From the NCBI GenBank assembly GCA_029298735.1, contig JANSLP010000163.1:1-64000 (forward strand): a stretch of DNA of 64,000 nucleotides, given 5' to 3'. Below are positions 1 through 12,307 of this stretch, piece by piece. The notes beneath the pieces were generated by a model that was not told where the DNA came from, did not search any database, and saw only the letters and a program-made list of their open reading frames with translations. Numbering within the stretch: the first letter of the stretch is position 1; every line of letters starts with the position of its first letter. The translations under genes and the position numbers were made by a program. This stretch comes from Ophiostoma sp. CBS 140.51 (Eukaryota > Ascomycota > Sordariomycetes > Ophiostomatales > Ophiostomataceae).

Positions 1-386
1 GGGGTGGTCGTGTGTCCGTTCGTGAGGCCGTTTGTCGTGCCGTTGGCAAGGCCATTCGTAGTCGTCGCAGCCTCCTCACCACCATCCTGTGTCGCATCCT
101 GAGTACCAGAGTACCGCTGCAAGTCAAGGAAGCAGTCAAAAAAGCAAACGTCTCAACTCCGCACAAAGTATACGACAATATGAAAGCGGAAAGGTGTCGG
201 CAGACGCAAAGAAAAAGAGATGCCTGACCATTCTGAGAGTAAGAATCCAGACACCGCTGTATACATAAAAGACCCTACGGCTTGGCATGTTCTTGTAGGA
301 TAGCAGGACAATCGGACAGGTTTACTCTCCCTGAGCCATATTTCCATCTCAATTATTCGAACTTGCCTTCTCCCCCCAAAGCAATT
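1..386. other. 5' flank of the chitinase gene
   Basis: No convincing gene is visible. Short open frames on both strands lack family features. The last 130 bases include a TATA-like tatacataaaag near 259-270 and a pyrimidine-rich stretch just before the chosen start at 387, as expected for a fungal promoter and 5' leader. Confidence 0.5.
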
Positions 387-3300
387 ATGGTGGCTTACCA
401 CCCTCTATTTTCGGCGGTCCTGCATGCGTTGACTCTAGGCCTCGTGGTGTCTGGTGACGCGCGTATTGTGTCGTCACCGCACCAAGTCCGTCGCCTGCCA
501 GCAAGCCCGGGCTACCGCAACCGGCACTCATCATGCCCGGTCAGCTGCAGCGTCGCAGGTGCAAACCCTGGCAACTGGTCAGTGTACCACAGCCTGGACC
601 AGATCGGACACTGCAGCCGGGCCGTCTTTCAGCAGTTTAATCTGTACGACGATGTGGACGACCGGAGCACGAGCCACCGCATTCTTGCGTGCTCGAGCGG
701 TGGCAACGAGTTTTTGGCCATGCCCAGTGCCTCACCAGAAGTACCGACGGGGACAGTCACCGCGACGTACGAGCTGGGCTGGGTGGCCGACGGCCAGCTG
801 GCCCCGTCGTCGTCGCTGCCGCTGATCGTGCTGCTTGCGGACCAAATCAATGCATACCTCACGCACGGCCATGACGAGGCTAACACGACGACGGTGCTGT
901 TCGGGCAGTTTGGCGGTGTTACAGTTGGAGTCTACGTCGGCAAGGGCCTGCAGAGTGCCGGCGTTGGTGGCTTTGCGCTGAGACATCTTGCCGAGCAGCT
1001 ACAACAGGCACCAGCTTCGCTTGCCATTTCTGGTGGCACGCTGGCTATGCAGCTGTGCGGACCGACATACGACGGCGACCACACATTTGGCTTCGTGGCC
1101 TCGACAAACAACAGCTATACCGCGATACAGCAGGAAATGAAAACGTGGAAGAACGGCAGCTGTGTCGCACTGGACAACAACACAACCAGCATCGCGGGAC
1201 CTGTAGCGCTCATGACGCCAGTAACTCCAGTGGCTCCAGTGCATAACAACCTTACAAGCACGAGTCTGGCATCGGCCAAGTTCAAGGCTCGCCAAGCTCA
1301 TAATAGCCATGGCCATGGTCACGGCAATGCCCATGCTCACGCTCACGAGGCTCGGATGATTGAGGCCCGTGCAAGCTGCAGTACCATCCAGGTGGTGTCG
1401 GGTGACGGCTGCGCGTCGCTGGCTGTCAAGTGTGGCATCACGGGTGCGGCATTCACGACGTACAATCCGGGCGCAACCTTTTGCTCCACGCTTCAACCAG
1501 GCCAACACGTCTGCTGCTCGGCCGGCACGCTGCCCAACTATGCTCCACCGGAAAACGCCGACGGCTCCTGCGCAACGCATAAGGTCTTGGCCGACGAAAA
1601 CTGCTCATATCTCGCGGCTGCATACAGTTTGACCGCAGCCGAAATCGAGAGCTACAACGCCAAAACGTGGGGATGGCTCGGCTGTGGGGACGTTCAGCTC
1701 GGGGCCATCATTTGCTTAAGCGCGGGCACGCCGCCCATGCCGGCAGCAGATCCAGGAGCGGTGTGCGGGCCGACCGTTGTGGGAACAAAAGCTCCAGCCG
1801 CGGGCGTGAGCATTGCGTCACTCAACCCGTGTCCGTTAAACGCTTGTTGCGATATATGGGGCCAGTGCGGCACGACAACAGAGTTCTGCGTGGACACGAG
1901 TACCGGCGCGCCCGGCACGGCGGCGCCGGGCACTAACGGCTGCATCTCCAATTGTGGCACAGCGATTGTACAGACTCCCGGCAGCACGTTCCGCAGCATT
2001 GGCTACTACGAGGGCTTCAGTTTGAGCCGCCCGTGTTTGTATCAAGATCCATCACAGATCGACGTGACGGCGTACACGCACCTGCACTACGCGTTTGCGA
2101 GCATCTCGGCAGACTACACGTCGGTCAGTGTCGGCGACACCCTCGGACAGTACGAGTTCAGCATGTTTACAAGGCTTCCCGATGTGAAGCGCATCGTCAC
2201 CTTTGGCGGCTGGGACTTTTCCACGGACCCCAGCACATACAATATCTTCCGGCAAGGTGTGACGGCCGCAAACCGCTTGACCATGGCCCACACCATGGCC
2301 AATTTTGTGATTGCCAACAACCTCGATGGCATTGACATTGACTGGGAGTACCCTGGTGTAAGTATTAAGCAAGACCGGAATATGACCGTGGTATATAGAC
2401 ATTATTAACTCATTTCTATTAGGCACCTGATATTCCGGGCATTCCACCTGGCAATGCGGACGACGGTACCAATTACCTCGACTTTTTGGTCATTCTCAAG
2501 AACCTTTTGCCAGGAAAATCGGTATCCATCGCGGCGCCCGCCTCTTTCTGGTACCTCAAGGGCTTCCCGATCCAGCAGATTGGTGCGGTGGTCGATTACG
2601 TCGTGTTCATGACGTACGACCTGCACGGCCAGTTCGATTACGGAAACCAGTACGCGCAAGACGGCTGTCCCACGGGAAACTGCCTGCGTAGCGACGTCAA
2701 TTTGACCGAGACCCTCAACGCGTTGTCCATGGTTACCAAGGCTGGCTTGCCATCAAACAAGGTGGTCGTGGGCGTCACCAGCTACGGACGCTCCTTCCAC
2801 ATGGCCGAAGCTGGCTGTTACACGGCCGAGTGCCAATTCACGGGTTCGGCCTCCTTGTCAGATGCCACGCCAGGACCGTGCACAAACACGGCCGGTTTCC
2901 TGTCGGATGCTGAGATCAAGGCCATCCTGGCGGGCACGAGTGAGTCCGGCAGCGCTGGTGGCCCGTCAAACACTGTGACAACGTCGTATGTTGACGCTGC
3001 CAGCAACAGCAACATACTGGTATACAATGGGAACCAGTGGGTGAGCTGGATGAGCGCTGATGTGCGCGCATCGCGCACCGCGCAATATCAGGGCCTCAGC
3101 ATGGGTGGTACCGCCAACTGGGCCATCGACCTTGAGGATTTTCACGACGCGCCAGCCAGCACCAGCTCATGGCCGGACTTCATCAGCGACGTGTTGCTAG
3201 GCATAGACTTCTCTGGCAGTGGCAACGAGGAGTTTATCACGGGCAACTGGTCAACTCTCACCTGCGACAACCTAGCTACCAGCATCGATAGTGACCTGAC

Positions 3301-5207
3301 GTCGGCACAGCGCTGGGCTGAGCTGGATTGTGCCGATGCCTGGTCGGATGCCATTAACATTTACAACCATACAGATAAGGGTAAAAGCATCGGGTTCTCT
3401 TCTTCCGTCGCCAACACAGTCCACGGTCCGTCAACAGGGGTAAACTGCGGCGCACTCGGCGCCAAAAGCAACTGTCAACAGACGATAAATTGCCAGCTGA
3501 TTACCACCAACACATCTAACGCCGGTGGCTACGAGGTCTGGAACTCGATGGTCGTTCTCCATGAGATGTACCAGACGTTCTACGACACCATCTCATCGAC
3601 GGCAGCCGTCCTTATCGATAACCAACTGGCCCTTTTCGAGGACACGTTTGCGCCCGTCACGCCGCCCGACGACGACTGGCTCTCCTTTCTTCTCGCAGCC
3701 GTCAGCCTCGTCGGCACCGTCGCCACATCGGCGTTTTTCAACACTTGTGTGTTTTGTTCCGATCCCTATTCTTGTCTCCCTTGCATCTCAAAGAAAGTGC
3801 TAATAACTCGGTACTTCCCAGATATTTCGCAGTTGGCCTACTTTGCAGAACGCGAGTCTACAGCAGACAATCTCAAGGACACGGCGCTGGGTCTTGTAGG
3901 CTTTGCTGTGTCGGCATATCAGTCCCTTACAGGTGACGGCTCGTGCGTATCTTCTTTTACTCTTCTTCCACCTCTCCGTTCCTTCCTGTTCTTTTTTCCC
4001 CCACCCTGCTTCTGCTTCCGTCTTCCCGTTTGTCCGTTCCTTTCGTTCCTTCCTTTCCTTCCATTTTTATCATATGCTAACAAGCACCTTCTTCAGCAAT
4101 GGCTGGACCGTTCAGAGCCAAGAGTCTTTTTCCGCTTACCTCGGCCAGGTTATCTTTGCCTGGCAAAATGCCACGGAGTTTAACTTGGGGCTGTTGTTCA
4201 ATGGTACGGACCAGTACATAGCTGTGCTGGGTGACGTCTTCGAGGATGGCAAGATGATCGGCGGCGACAACGGCTTTCCTCTATCGCCCGGTACGCCTGG
4301 AGCCGAGGAGTCTATTGCCGACATCGAAACGACCATAGCCAAGGCTCTATTTGCCTACGCCGTTCCCACCGTATGGCAGATGAGCGGCATCTATCCGGTC
4401 GTTATCGACTCGGGTTTCACCTGCGATACGCCCCTCGACGCCAACCTGGCCTCGGCGAGCGAACTGACCCTGGCTACTGCGAAGGCCTCCATGGTCTGCT
4501 ACGAAAACGAAATCTACTTTCTTGTTTACCCCGAAAGCCAAGGAGGTAGCGTCGACGTACCTGTGTTTCAGCCGTGCCCTGGCCTCGATGCCCTCGGTAG
4601 CACCGACTTTGGCGGTCTCAGCGCCTCGGATCTCGTCGCCGGCTCAGTCCGCACCTTTCAGCAGAACCAGAACCAGAATGGCGGCGCGCCCGTTGACTTG
4701 AGCAATACTGGCTCCCTCTCCGACCTCTTCGATTCTGATGTCACCACGCCCGGCTATGTGCGCATCCCCGTATGCTCCGGCTACACTGCCATTACCGCCG
4801 TCGTCAACAACCACCCATCCACGCCCAACTATCCGTGCAATTTACCCGTCGCACCTGACACCTGTGGTGCTTCCACTTTTGTCGACCAGACCTCGGATGC
4901 CTCGCCCCTCGTTTCCGATTGCATGCAGATTGTCGCTAACATCCAGGGCACCAATGGCGAGTGGGAGGTCGAAAATGTCGCCGCCGACCAGCACCAGATC
5001 GTCCAGTCTGGCACCTGCAAGTTCGGCGTCCAGGGTAACCGCGGTGGCATACCTGGTTTCCACGTCGGCGCTCAAGACATCGTCGACATCATCACTTCCT
5101 CCATTGCCGACTATGCCAGCAGCTCCGGCAAGATTGGCGCAAAAGGTGTTATGCCGTGCAACGGCTTTACGTCAGGCTCTGTCACTGTGACCTGGGGCCT
5201 GTACTGA
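387..5207 (+). CDS. Secreted killer-toxin-like chitinase (GH18 with LysM and chitin-binding modules)
   Basis: I see four exons: 387-2357, 2423-3746, 3822-3942 and 4097-5207, giving 1508 residues. The start at 387 opens a signal peptide (MVAYHPLFSAVLHALTLGLV); an in-frame ATG at 282 would bury it. Order of parts: a unique N-terminal region; a His-rich linker (about 307-322); two LysM-like Cys-rich modules (about 329-380 and 393-445); a type-1 chitin-binding motif (CCDIWGQCG, about 487); a GH18 barrel (about 537-905) with the catalytic DGIDIDWE at 646-653; and a 600-residue Cys-containing C-terminus without a recognised fold. This is the architecture of subgroup C fungal chitinases, which resemble the alpha/beta subunit of the yeast zymocin. 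The family hydrolyses chitin outside the cell and is linked to mycoparasitism or wall turnover. Intron 1 falls just after the catalytic motif. The catalytic acid is present, so activity is likely. The exact donors of introns 2 and 3 were chosen to keep the frame. Confidence 0.88.
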
Positions 5208-5614
5208 TTATGTATTTATATGTTTATTCATCACAACAACAATAATCTATCTAATTTATAAACCGATTGAATTGAAATAGAGGCATTAAAAAGGAGGCAA
5301 AAAGAAAGTAGAAAGAAATTAACAAAAGGGAACGTGCAACAGCGGTATTCGCTGGTCGCCACTGACCCAACTCCTGCATTGGAAGTGCGACCGCGAGGTT
5401 GGCGAATAAATGTGTTCTACTTTTTTGATTGTATACTGCCATGATGTACATTACAATATCTTGGTATTATACTCGGGACCCGTGATCTACAAATTACTGA
5501 GATCGCGATGATTGGTCTGGGACAATATTTCTTTTCGAGTTGAGAACATATATAGGGCTGGTAACCGCAGTGAATATATCTCGTCTCATAGAAACACTGT
5601 CAGGATTACTAGAT
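5208..5614. other. Convergent 3' spacer
   Basis: AT-rich spacer between the 3' ends of the chitinase and the subtilase genes. It presumably holds both 3' UTRs and polyadenylation sites (aataaatg-like stretches near 5405). No coding signal is seen. Confidence 0.5.
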
Positions 5615-8116
5615 TTAACGACTTGGACTCAAGGCCCTTTTTAGATCCCCAACGATGTGTAACGATTGTTGCGCAAAGAAATTTAATGGGTTGAGGTATT
5701 CATAGCCACAATGTCGATTGGCCATGGCCTTGAAAGCCCGCCGCATTCCGTCATAGCTTCCAATCTTGATATCCGTTTGCATTTCATACAGCGTCGAAAG
5801 ACCGAGGAGGCATGCTGCCATGGATGCTGCAATTGGAGTCGCAAAACTGGTTCCGGAATGTCGTGGCCATTCTGTATCACCAGCGCCTGATGTCGGCCAG
5901 ATGCCCTTGATACTTTCACCAAGTATGCTGAAGTTGTCACCACCTCCGTTGTGGTCATCGGGTGTCGGGGTGAACTTTGAAGGGTTGCCGTAGCTGTCCG
6001 TAGAATGAATGCAAAATACTCGCGGGCACCAGGCTGGATATGTTATGCCGCGGTTGGCCCCGTCGTTGGAAGCCGCAGCAAAGACGAGAACGTTGGCGTC
6101 AAGGGCCCTCTGCAGTTCATTGTCAATGGACGGTATCGTGCGGTCAAAGCCCAATGATAGGTTGATGATGGTGCACTTCCAGTCATTGACTGCTATGTGT
6201 ATGGCCTTATTCAGATGACGAACGTTAGCAAAGTACTTCATGAATCGTATGAATAAATTGCCACTGAAAAAAAGGCACAACTGACCTGTCCGATAATTTC
6301 GGCTTCGCTGCTCGACATTTTGGGGTCATCACTAACTTTGGCAACATAGAGATCCACATTTGAAGCCATGCCCAGGACGATACTGGCAATGCATGTACCA
6401 TGGCCGCATGCATCGCCGGCATTCATGTTCTCCACACCACCCTGGCCTCCAGTAAAGTCAGCGACTTTGATTAAGACACTGTTTGCTTCCGCGGCCTGAA
6501 TATCAGGATGACTCATGTCGATGCCGGTGTCAATAATAGCCATCCGGATGCGTGCAGAGTTTCCTGGCTCGAGATACCTGAGTTGTTTCACTGCACGAAG
6601 CTCCGCAAACTTTATAAACCAGTCATCAGTCCGCTCGTCCTCGGACCAGCTCGACGGGACACCTATTGTAGACCTTGAGTCTTCCGGTCCTCTCTCTGGA
6701 GGCTTCGGCAGGACGTTTTCTAGCTGCATTTCCTGATATATATCTTTTTTAAAGTCCACAGATATAACATAGGCAGGATCTTGAGATGGGTGAATAGAGA
6801 TGAGCGCGAGATGCTGCAGGTGGTTTGCGATATGATCCTCGCATGCTTTTCCGTCGTCTTTGTATTCTCTGCCGCACAGGGGACACTCCTCAAAGACTAG
6901 TTTTGGTAGACGACGCGTACAATGAGCAACGAAGTGTAACTGGTCGTGTGAGAATGCTTTTGCGTGATTTGTCACCATGTGGGTGATATAATCATTCTGT
7001 GACTGAAATTCCAACCGCTCATGAGATTTCGCTCTGCATGCCCAACGTGCAAGATGAGCCTCCTTCATGTGGCAGATCCATTCTGTGCGGGTGCTATACA
7101 TCTCGTATTCTCTGTCACATGGAGAGAAGAGGCAGACATAGGGATCTGAGTCTCTCTTAATATGAGCATTCCAGTTTGTGGCATTGAAAGCTTCCGATTC
7201 TGTGAGATGGAAGCCACAATAAGGGCATCGTGTGTTTTTATTGAATTGTGGAGGCGGTGGGATCACTTCGTCACGCGGCCAGCCGCTTGATTGTTTTTGG
7301 TGATGTGATAGAATGGGTGGTGTCCCCAAAACCTCCCATGGCTTCCAGAACTCAGACTCAACATCAGTGTGCTGACAGCGACCGCGTGTATCTCTGCGGC
7401 GTATATTCATTGTGGTCTCCAGCCGCCGGCATATATTGTCCGGGGCGGATGGGAACTCTCGTCTTACGTAAGACCCGAACCACGGTAATGATCGTGGTAT
7501 GTCGCCTTTACGGGACGCATAGTCGAATTGCATTTTTGAATGCCTTTGGAGATGTTCGAAAAGCTGTGGCTGCCTCAACATGTTGCCAATGGAGTGGAGA
7601 TCGTCAACATACGCCGAGATTGAGAGAATGATTTCGCTCGGTTTTTCTTCGGAATGGGTTTTCGTTTCCATTCTGTTCTGCACACCGACCATCACTGATT
7701 CTTGGGCAATGTTGGAACAGATTGTCACCTCGTCCTGAACTCTAAGTATCACTTTGTTTGTTAGTGGCATATCCATGGCGATGGCAATGTTTTCTATACT
7801 TGCAGTTTTCCGATAATGTCGCAATAGACTTCAAGTTGGAATAGACATCTTCGTATACCTCTGGCAGGTCTCGTAAACGATAGTCCAGGCTCACACCGTG
7901 CGATACATGAACGTTCATGTTTGATCCCCATATGATCAAATCCCCCCTCAGATCTCGTAATCTTGTTCGACAACCTGCTGCTTTGTCACCATACTCGTCC
8001 AACTTATCCAAAGACGTGCACATGCGTTCAAGGCATGCTTTGAAACTTTCGTCTAAGTTTGTGGGCTCGTGGTAGCCGTTGTCGTCTTGTTGTGACATAT
8101 TGATGCCCTGGGACAT
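5615..8116 (-). CDS. Zinc-finger / subtilisin-like serine protease (S8), intracellular
   Basis: Three exons on the minus strand (8116-7800, 7741-6286, 6205-5615) join to 787 residues. The N-terminal 105 residues form a helical module containing SLDYRLRD, a motif I associate with fungal signalling proteins. Residues about 230-400 carry several C2H2-like Cys/His pairs (CPYCGFH, CPLCGREYK with downstream H-x(3)-H spacing). The C-terminal third is an S8 subtilase with the full triad: D510 in IIDTGID, H553 in GHGTCIAS, S711 in GTSFATP; the oxyanion Asn lies in AASNDG. There is no signal peptide, so it should act inside the cell. Fungal S8 proteases of this kind include HET-Q2, which cleaves a gasdermin-like partner in Podospora heterokaryon incompatibility. 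The gene is divergent from the DUF7580-like gene with 469 bp between starts. Protease activity is likely; substrate and trigger are unknown. Confidence 0.85.
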
Positions 8117-8585
8117 TTTGCTGCTGAACAGTTTATGTGATTGCCGTTTTTGCCTGTCTATCTAAACGATTTAGAAGTGTAAGGAAAAGAATATCGCAAG
8201 TACCACGTACGAATTCATCTCCAGGCGGAATTCTGAAACAAAAAGAGCTGGCAAAGTTCCCCCTCCCACGGCCGGAGAACCGTGCATATGACCAATCTCC
8301 GCCCAAGACTATGAAGTTTGCCAACCTATTGCATGGCCGCTTTATGCGCCCACCATATCTTGCTGATATGTTGGAGCCATTTGTGCATCTTCGATCGCAG
8401 CAATATGCCACGTATCCCACGCAGGAAAAGGAGGGGTAGAGGGGAAAGGTCGGGAGGCTGAAAATTATCTGACCTCACATCACCATCCATCTGAACCATC
8501 CTCAACAGGATTTTTAACAACTTGCGTACAAGAAGCGACCTTCTTTACGCTTGTTTGTGCAACACTATTGCCAGATACTACAGAT
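8117..8585. promoter_or_regulatory. Bidirectional promoter of the protease/DUF7580 pair
   Basis: 469 bp between two divergent start codons. The short open frames here overlap on opposite strands and show no family features. The spacing makes shared regulation plausible. No specific operator was identified. Confidence 0.45.
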
Positions 8586-10651
8586 ATGCCTCCATCTAAA
8601 CCACAACAGTCTTGCGTTTTGTCCTGGGCGAAGATTCGGAATCCCGAATTTGATTTTCTCTTTTACGTCCTAAACGGTATCTATCAAGCAAGCAGAATAA
8701 AAGACTTATATCACGCAGACTCTTTAGAGGTAACACGGTTTGTTGTATCTCTCCGGACTGTTTCGCACTCTACGCTGTCAATTTTCTGGTCGTTACGCTC
8801 GACTGTGCCTCATCTACAACTTAGCGGCTACCAAAAATCGGTTCTCGATTCTGTCGAAAATGCTATCGAAAAGGAAACTCTTTCAGAGTTTATGGATTGC
8901 CCCGACTGCAAGGTGAGTATACACAGTATAATAACATGATGTCGGCCTCTTCTAAAAAAAAGAAAAAGCGTCGTGATTTGTGTACTGACAAAGTTAATCT
9001 GCAGGGTTGCCAAGAGTCATATATCAAATGCCACGCCCTTGCTCATTCTGCACTAGACTGCCCATCAATCACCGTTCTGATGCCCGATGTTACATCTCGC
9101 AATGCTCTCTTCCAGGTCCTCACTGAAACGCTCGATGAGCTTCAACAACGCTACGCACAACCATTTGAACACCGGATACCGCCAGGCGATGAAAAGAAGC
9201 GTCGTGAACCGCTGTGGGAGCTTGGCGAGTTGAATGTCAAGCTATACGGCGCCATTACAAAATGCAAGTCGCAGATGACAGCATGCGACACACGCACCCA
9301 TGTTGAGGCACGTCTTGCGATGGCAACATATTGCCAACTCGGCGTTTACGAAGAGTTTTACGACTTTGATATGCTTTTCGCCTTGGACGTTTGCCGACCA
9401 CTTTGGGACGAGGTAAGCCTTCACATGGAACGCCGGCAGCGTCAATGCACGGTGGCAAATGACGTCCCATCACCATCTGCATCGGCAGGACAGCCTTTTC
9501 AACAAAAGTCAATGGCAGGACCAGTGAAACATACTTGGAGGCGAACTCGACCTAGACGAATTCGCCATTTTTGCGACTTGCTCAAAAGGCCCGAGGACTA
9601 CAGCAACAGGGAGAAGCGACTCAATCTTACGATCGAAAGGGACAATATTGTCCTCAACCATACTCCCACAGACCGCACGCTACTTCGCCCTAATCTAGAA
9701 CGGTCCATTCCGCTCTCCGTCATCTTGTCCACCCAAGGAAGCGAGCTCGACAGCTTAACGAAACTTGTCCTCGCTGTAACATTGAGCTACTCACTTTGTT
9801 ACTTGTACGGTGGGCCGTGGTTGGGCGGGGGCAGGCTACCAAGTTGGGATCCAAACCAAATCATGTTCTTTGAGGCGAATGGGAAAATCTGCCTGCGACC
9901 ATTCTTGCGCTCAACATTCGGTAACGATGCAGAGTTGCAAGGGAACAATACCAACATGCAAGACGATTCCGACGAAGATGAAGATGACGATATGTACCAT
10001 CCACACCCAGCACTCGTCAACTTTTCCATGACGCTTCTCGAGATTCATCTTGGAAAGACACTGGAACAAAATGAACTGACCACTGCCAACGACCGTTGGG
10101 CATTTGCATCAAAAGTATTCCAGCAAAGGAAGTACCACATTCCGGGACAGAACTATCGCGATGCAATCTCCGCTTGCTTAAATCCAGATTTTGAAGACTT
10201 TGACATTGAGGAAGAAGATGAAGAGAACAATGAAGACGCTGGTGACGACAGCGACTCTAACGACGATGCCAGAAACTTTGAGAAAGCCCGGGAGACAAAA
10301 TTGACGCGGTTGCAGCGCGTCATCTTCTACAAGATTGTCTGTCCTCTGCACAATGAGCTGGAGCTGTCCTTTGGACAAGATATCGAGTCTAGTGATATTG
10401 ACAAGCATGCGGCCAAGATGACTTTGGCTTCTACGCAGCCACAGCAAACACCGCTACAGGCAGTACCATCACTCAGTGGCCCTGCCTCTTCACTCCCAAA
10501 TGTGCGCTCAACCCATGACGGGTTTCCACAGAAGGCCGATATAACTCACCATGAAACGGAGCACCCGAGCCCCAGACGACCTTCTGTGCCTGTTTTTGCC
10601 CATGGGTTCCAAGAACCGGCGGCCTTGCCAAGCTCTATGGAGACGGTCTGA
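8586..10651 (+). CDS. DUF7580-like protein, divergent partner of the subtilase
   Basis: Two exons (8586-8912, 9005-10651) join to 657 residues. The intron has GTGAGT and CTGCAG ends. The first half is helical and resembles the N-terminal part of fungal DUF7580 proteins. The C-terminal half has the pattern I associate with that family: a block of small hydrophobic residues (VLAVTLSYSLCYLY), then GGPWL and a W-containing segment leading to IMFFEANGKI. The family is uncharacterised but has kinase-like features, and in other fungi it is often found near or fused to protease or death-effector modules (from memory, not checked). Two acidic runs (near genomic 9965-9990 and 10200-10260) flank the last conserved block. 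No signal peptide or membrane segment is evident. The family name is a recognition call; existence and structure of the gene are well supported. Confidence 0.75.
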
Positions 10652-12307
10652 TTGCAGTTGCGGAGGAGACATGAACGGATCCTGTTGTCTTCTTGCGTTT
10701 TTTTTTCAGTTTCTGATTACTTTTGTATGATAAGACGACAATTTCATGACAAAGAAAAAGGCAAAGTTGCAGTTGGCACTTCCCGATAATAGATGCCGAG
10801 CCAGTGCCTTGACTCGTGTCGCCGCCTCTACCGCTGATGTTGAATCCAATAGTGCCGCCATTTATGTGTATCTAATATGCGCGTGGGGTTGTTGTCAGCA
10901 CAGACCGTATCATACAGATGATGAGCTAGTGGTGTTTTGTTTACTTACCACTTGCCAGTTGAAGCTCCAGCTCTAAACTATCTGAATGGATCGTTGACAG
11001 CCGTTGAAAACCAAGTTTCTAGCAGTATACTGTTGTGAACCTGTGTTTTATCAAAAATTGCACTGTTAATATAAACGGACAGTTGATCTTAAATAATCGT
11101 TGCTACTTACCGGCCCGCCGCCCAATTGTGCCTCCATTAAATGTCTAAAAGATTAGCTTAATTCGGCTATAATTGAACGGTTTGCAATTTAATAACAAAA
11201 ATAACGCTCGTTGAAACACGTACCTGACACAAAGCCACCGCTGCCGTTTTCCATACAAATTCCCACGTATAGTCCGCATTGGCCCAAAGTACTGTTAGAC
11301 TGACAACTTCTTTGAGCAAGAAAGGTCTGCGTTGAGTTGAGGACTACCTACTTGAGGTCCATATATTGGAATGTACGGGTATCGAACAAAGTCAATGTTG
11401 TTAATTTCTCCCAACACAAGCTGCAAAGTACTGACCTTGAGTATGCCCAGCAGCAAGTAGAATAGGAATGTGAGTACCATACTTGGGCATTATTTTCCCC
11501 AATGTCTTCGTATGGATGTTTGGAAAGCTCGACATCAGATCGTCGCACAATATTAGTCTTGCAATCGTCTTACATTGGGTTCCTAAACGAGAAAATGGAG
11601 GATCTATTTGGCATGGATCCATGACTCTTTTGCCTATCTGTTTATACCAGAGTTTTGGAAAAATAATTGTTTTACCGCTCACAGTCGCTTCGGCTTATCA
11701 CAAAGTACATATGTGAGAAAAATGCGGCAAAATATTGCAGAGACGACCGCAATGGGCATAATTGTTTAAGAGAAGAACCTGCAAGTTGTTAGTAATTTAA
11801 AGAATTATCCTGTATTTGTATCAGCCGATACTCATCACAGTACATACGACGCAAGGCTGTTGTAGAAGTGTGCTCTTGATTTAAGCAGCGGCTCATCATG
11901 TTTTTCTATCATTTTTTTTCTCTTCATTTTTTTTCATTTTTGTTGGTGCTGAGCATGCGCCAATGCAAATAAATTTAAACGCTTAATTATACGGCGTAGT
12001 ATAAGAGACTTGCCAAAGGTCCTATGTTGTGTATAACCCTTGCATATATTGCGGCACAAATCCCCATCGCCTGAGCCGTCTTTCTAAACAATATGGGCTT
12101 ATCTTCCAGGTACACCATATATCAGCTCGATCCTTCGAAGTCTGTTGGTGATTTAAATCCCGCGTAGTCTGGCAGGACGCAGTACGATTTGCATCCCCAT
12201 CTTTTTGTAATTCTTCATCCTGTAACCGATTTCATCGCAGAGTAATGATTCTCCGATATTTGATTTTTTATCTTTGACATCTAGACAACCAATCCAAAGC
12301 GAAGGTA
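10652..12307. other. AT-rich intergenic region with a decayed gene
   Basis: 1.66 kb with no intact gene. The minus strand at about 11.1-11.7 kb holds a degenerate GH55-like relic, listed separately. The remainder is AT-rich, with poly-T runs near 10695 and 11915-11940 and no coding evidence. Confidence 0.5.
11105..11700 (-). pseudogene. Degraded GH55-like exo-beta-1,3-glucanase relic
   Basis: Reading the minus strand downward, short pieces in changing frames resemble the N-terminal pectate-lyase-like repeat of GH55 glucanases: a YPYIPIYGPQ segment near 11360, GICMENGSGGFVS at 11225-11290, then FNGGTIG near 11115-11135. GH55 proteins typically have a string like ENGSGGF(M/V)SDLTFNGG here. A splice donor GTACGT follows the first piece and an acceptor TTTTAG precedes the second, but joining them puts a TAA in frame, so the reading frame is lost. 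No start codon or long exon is found. The resemblance is from memory and limited to two short motifs. Confidence 0.35.
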
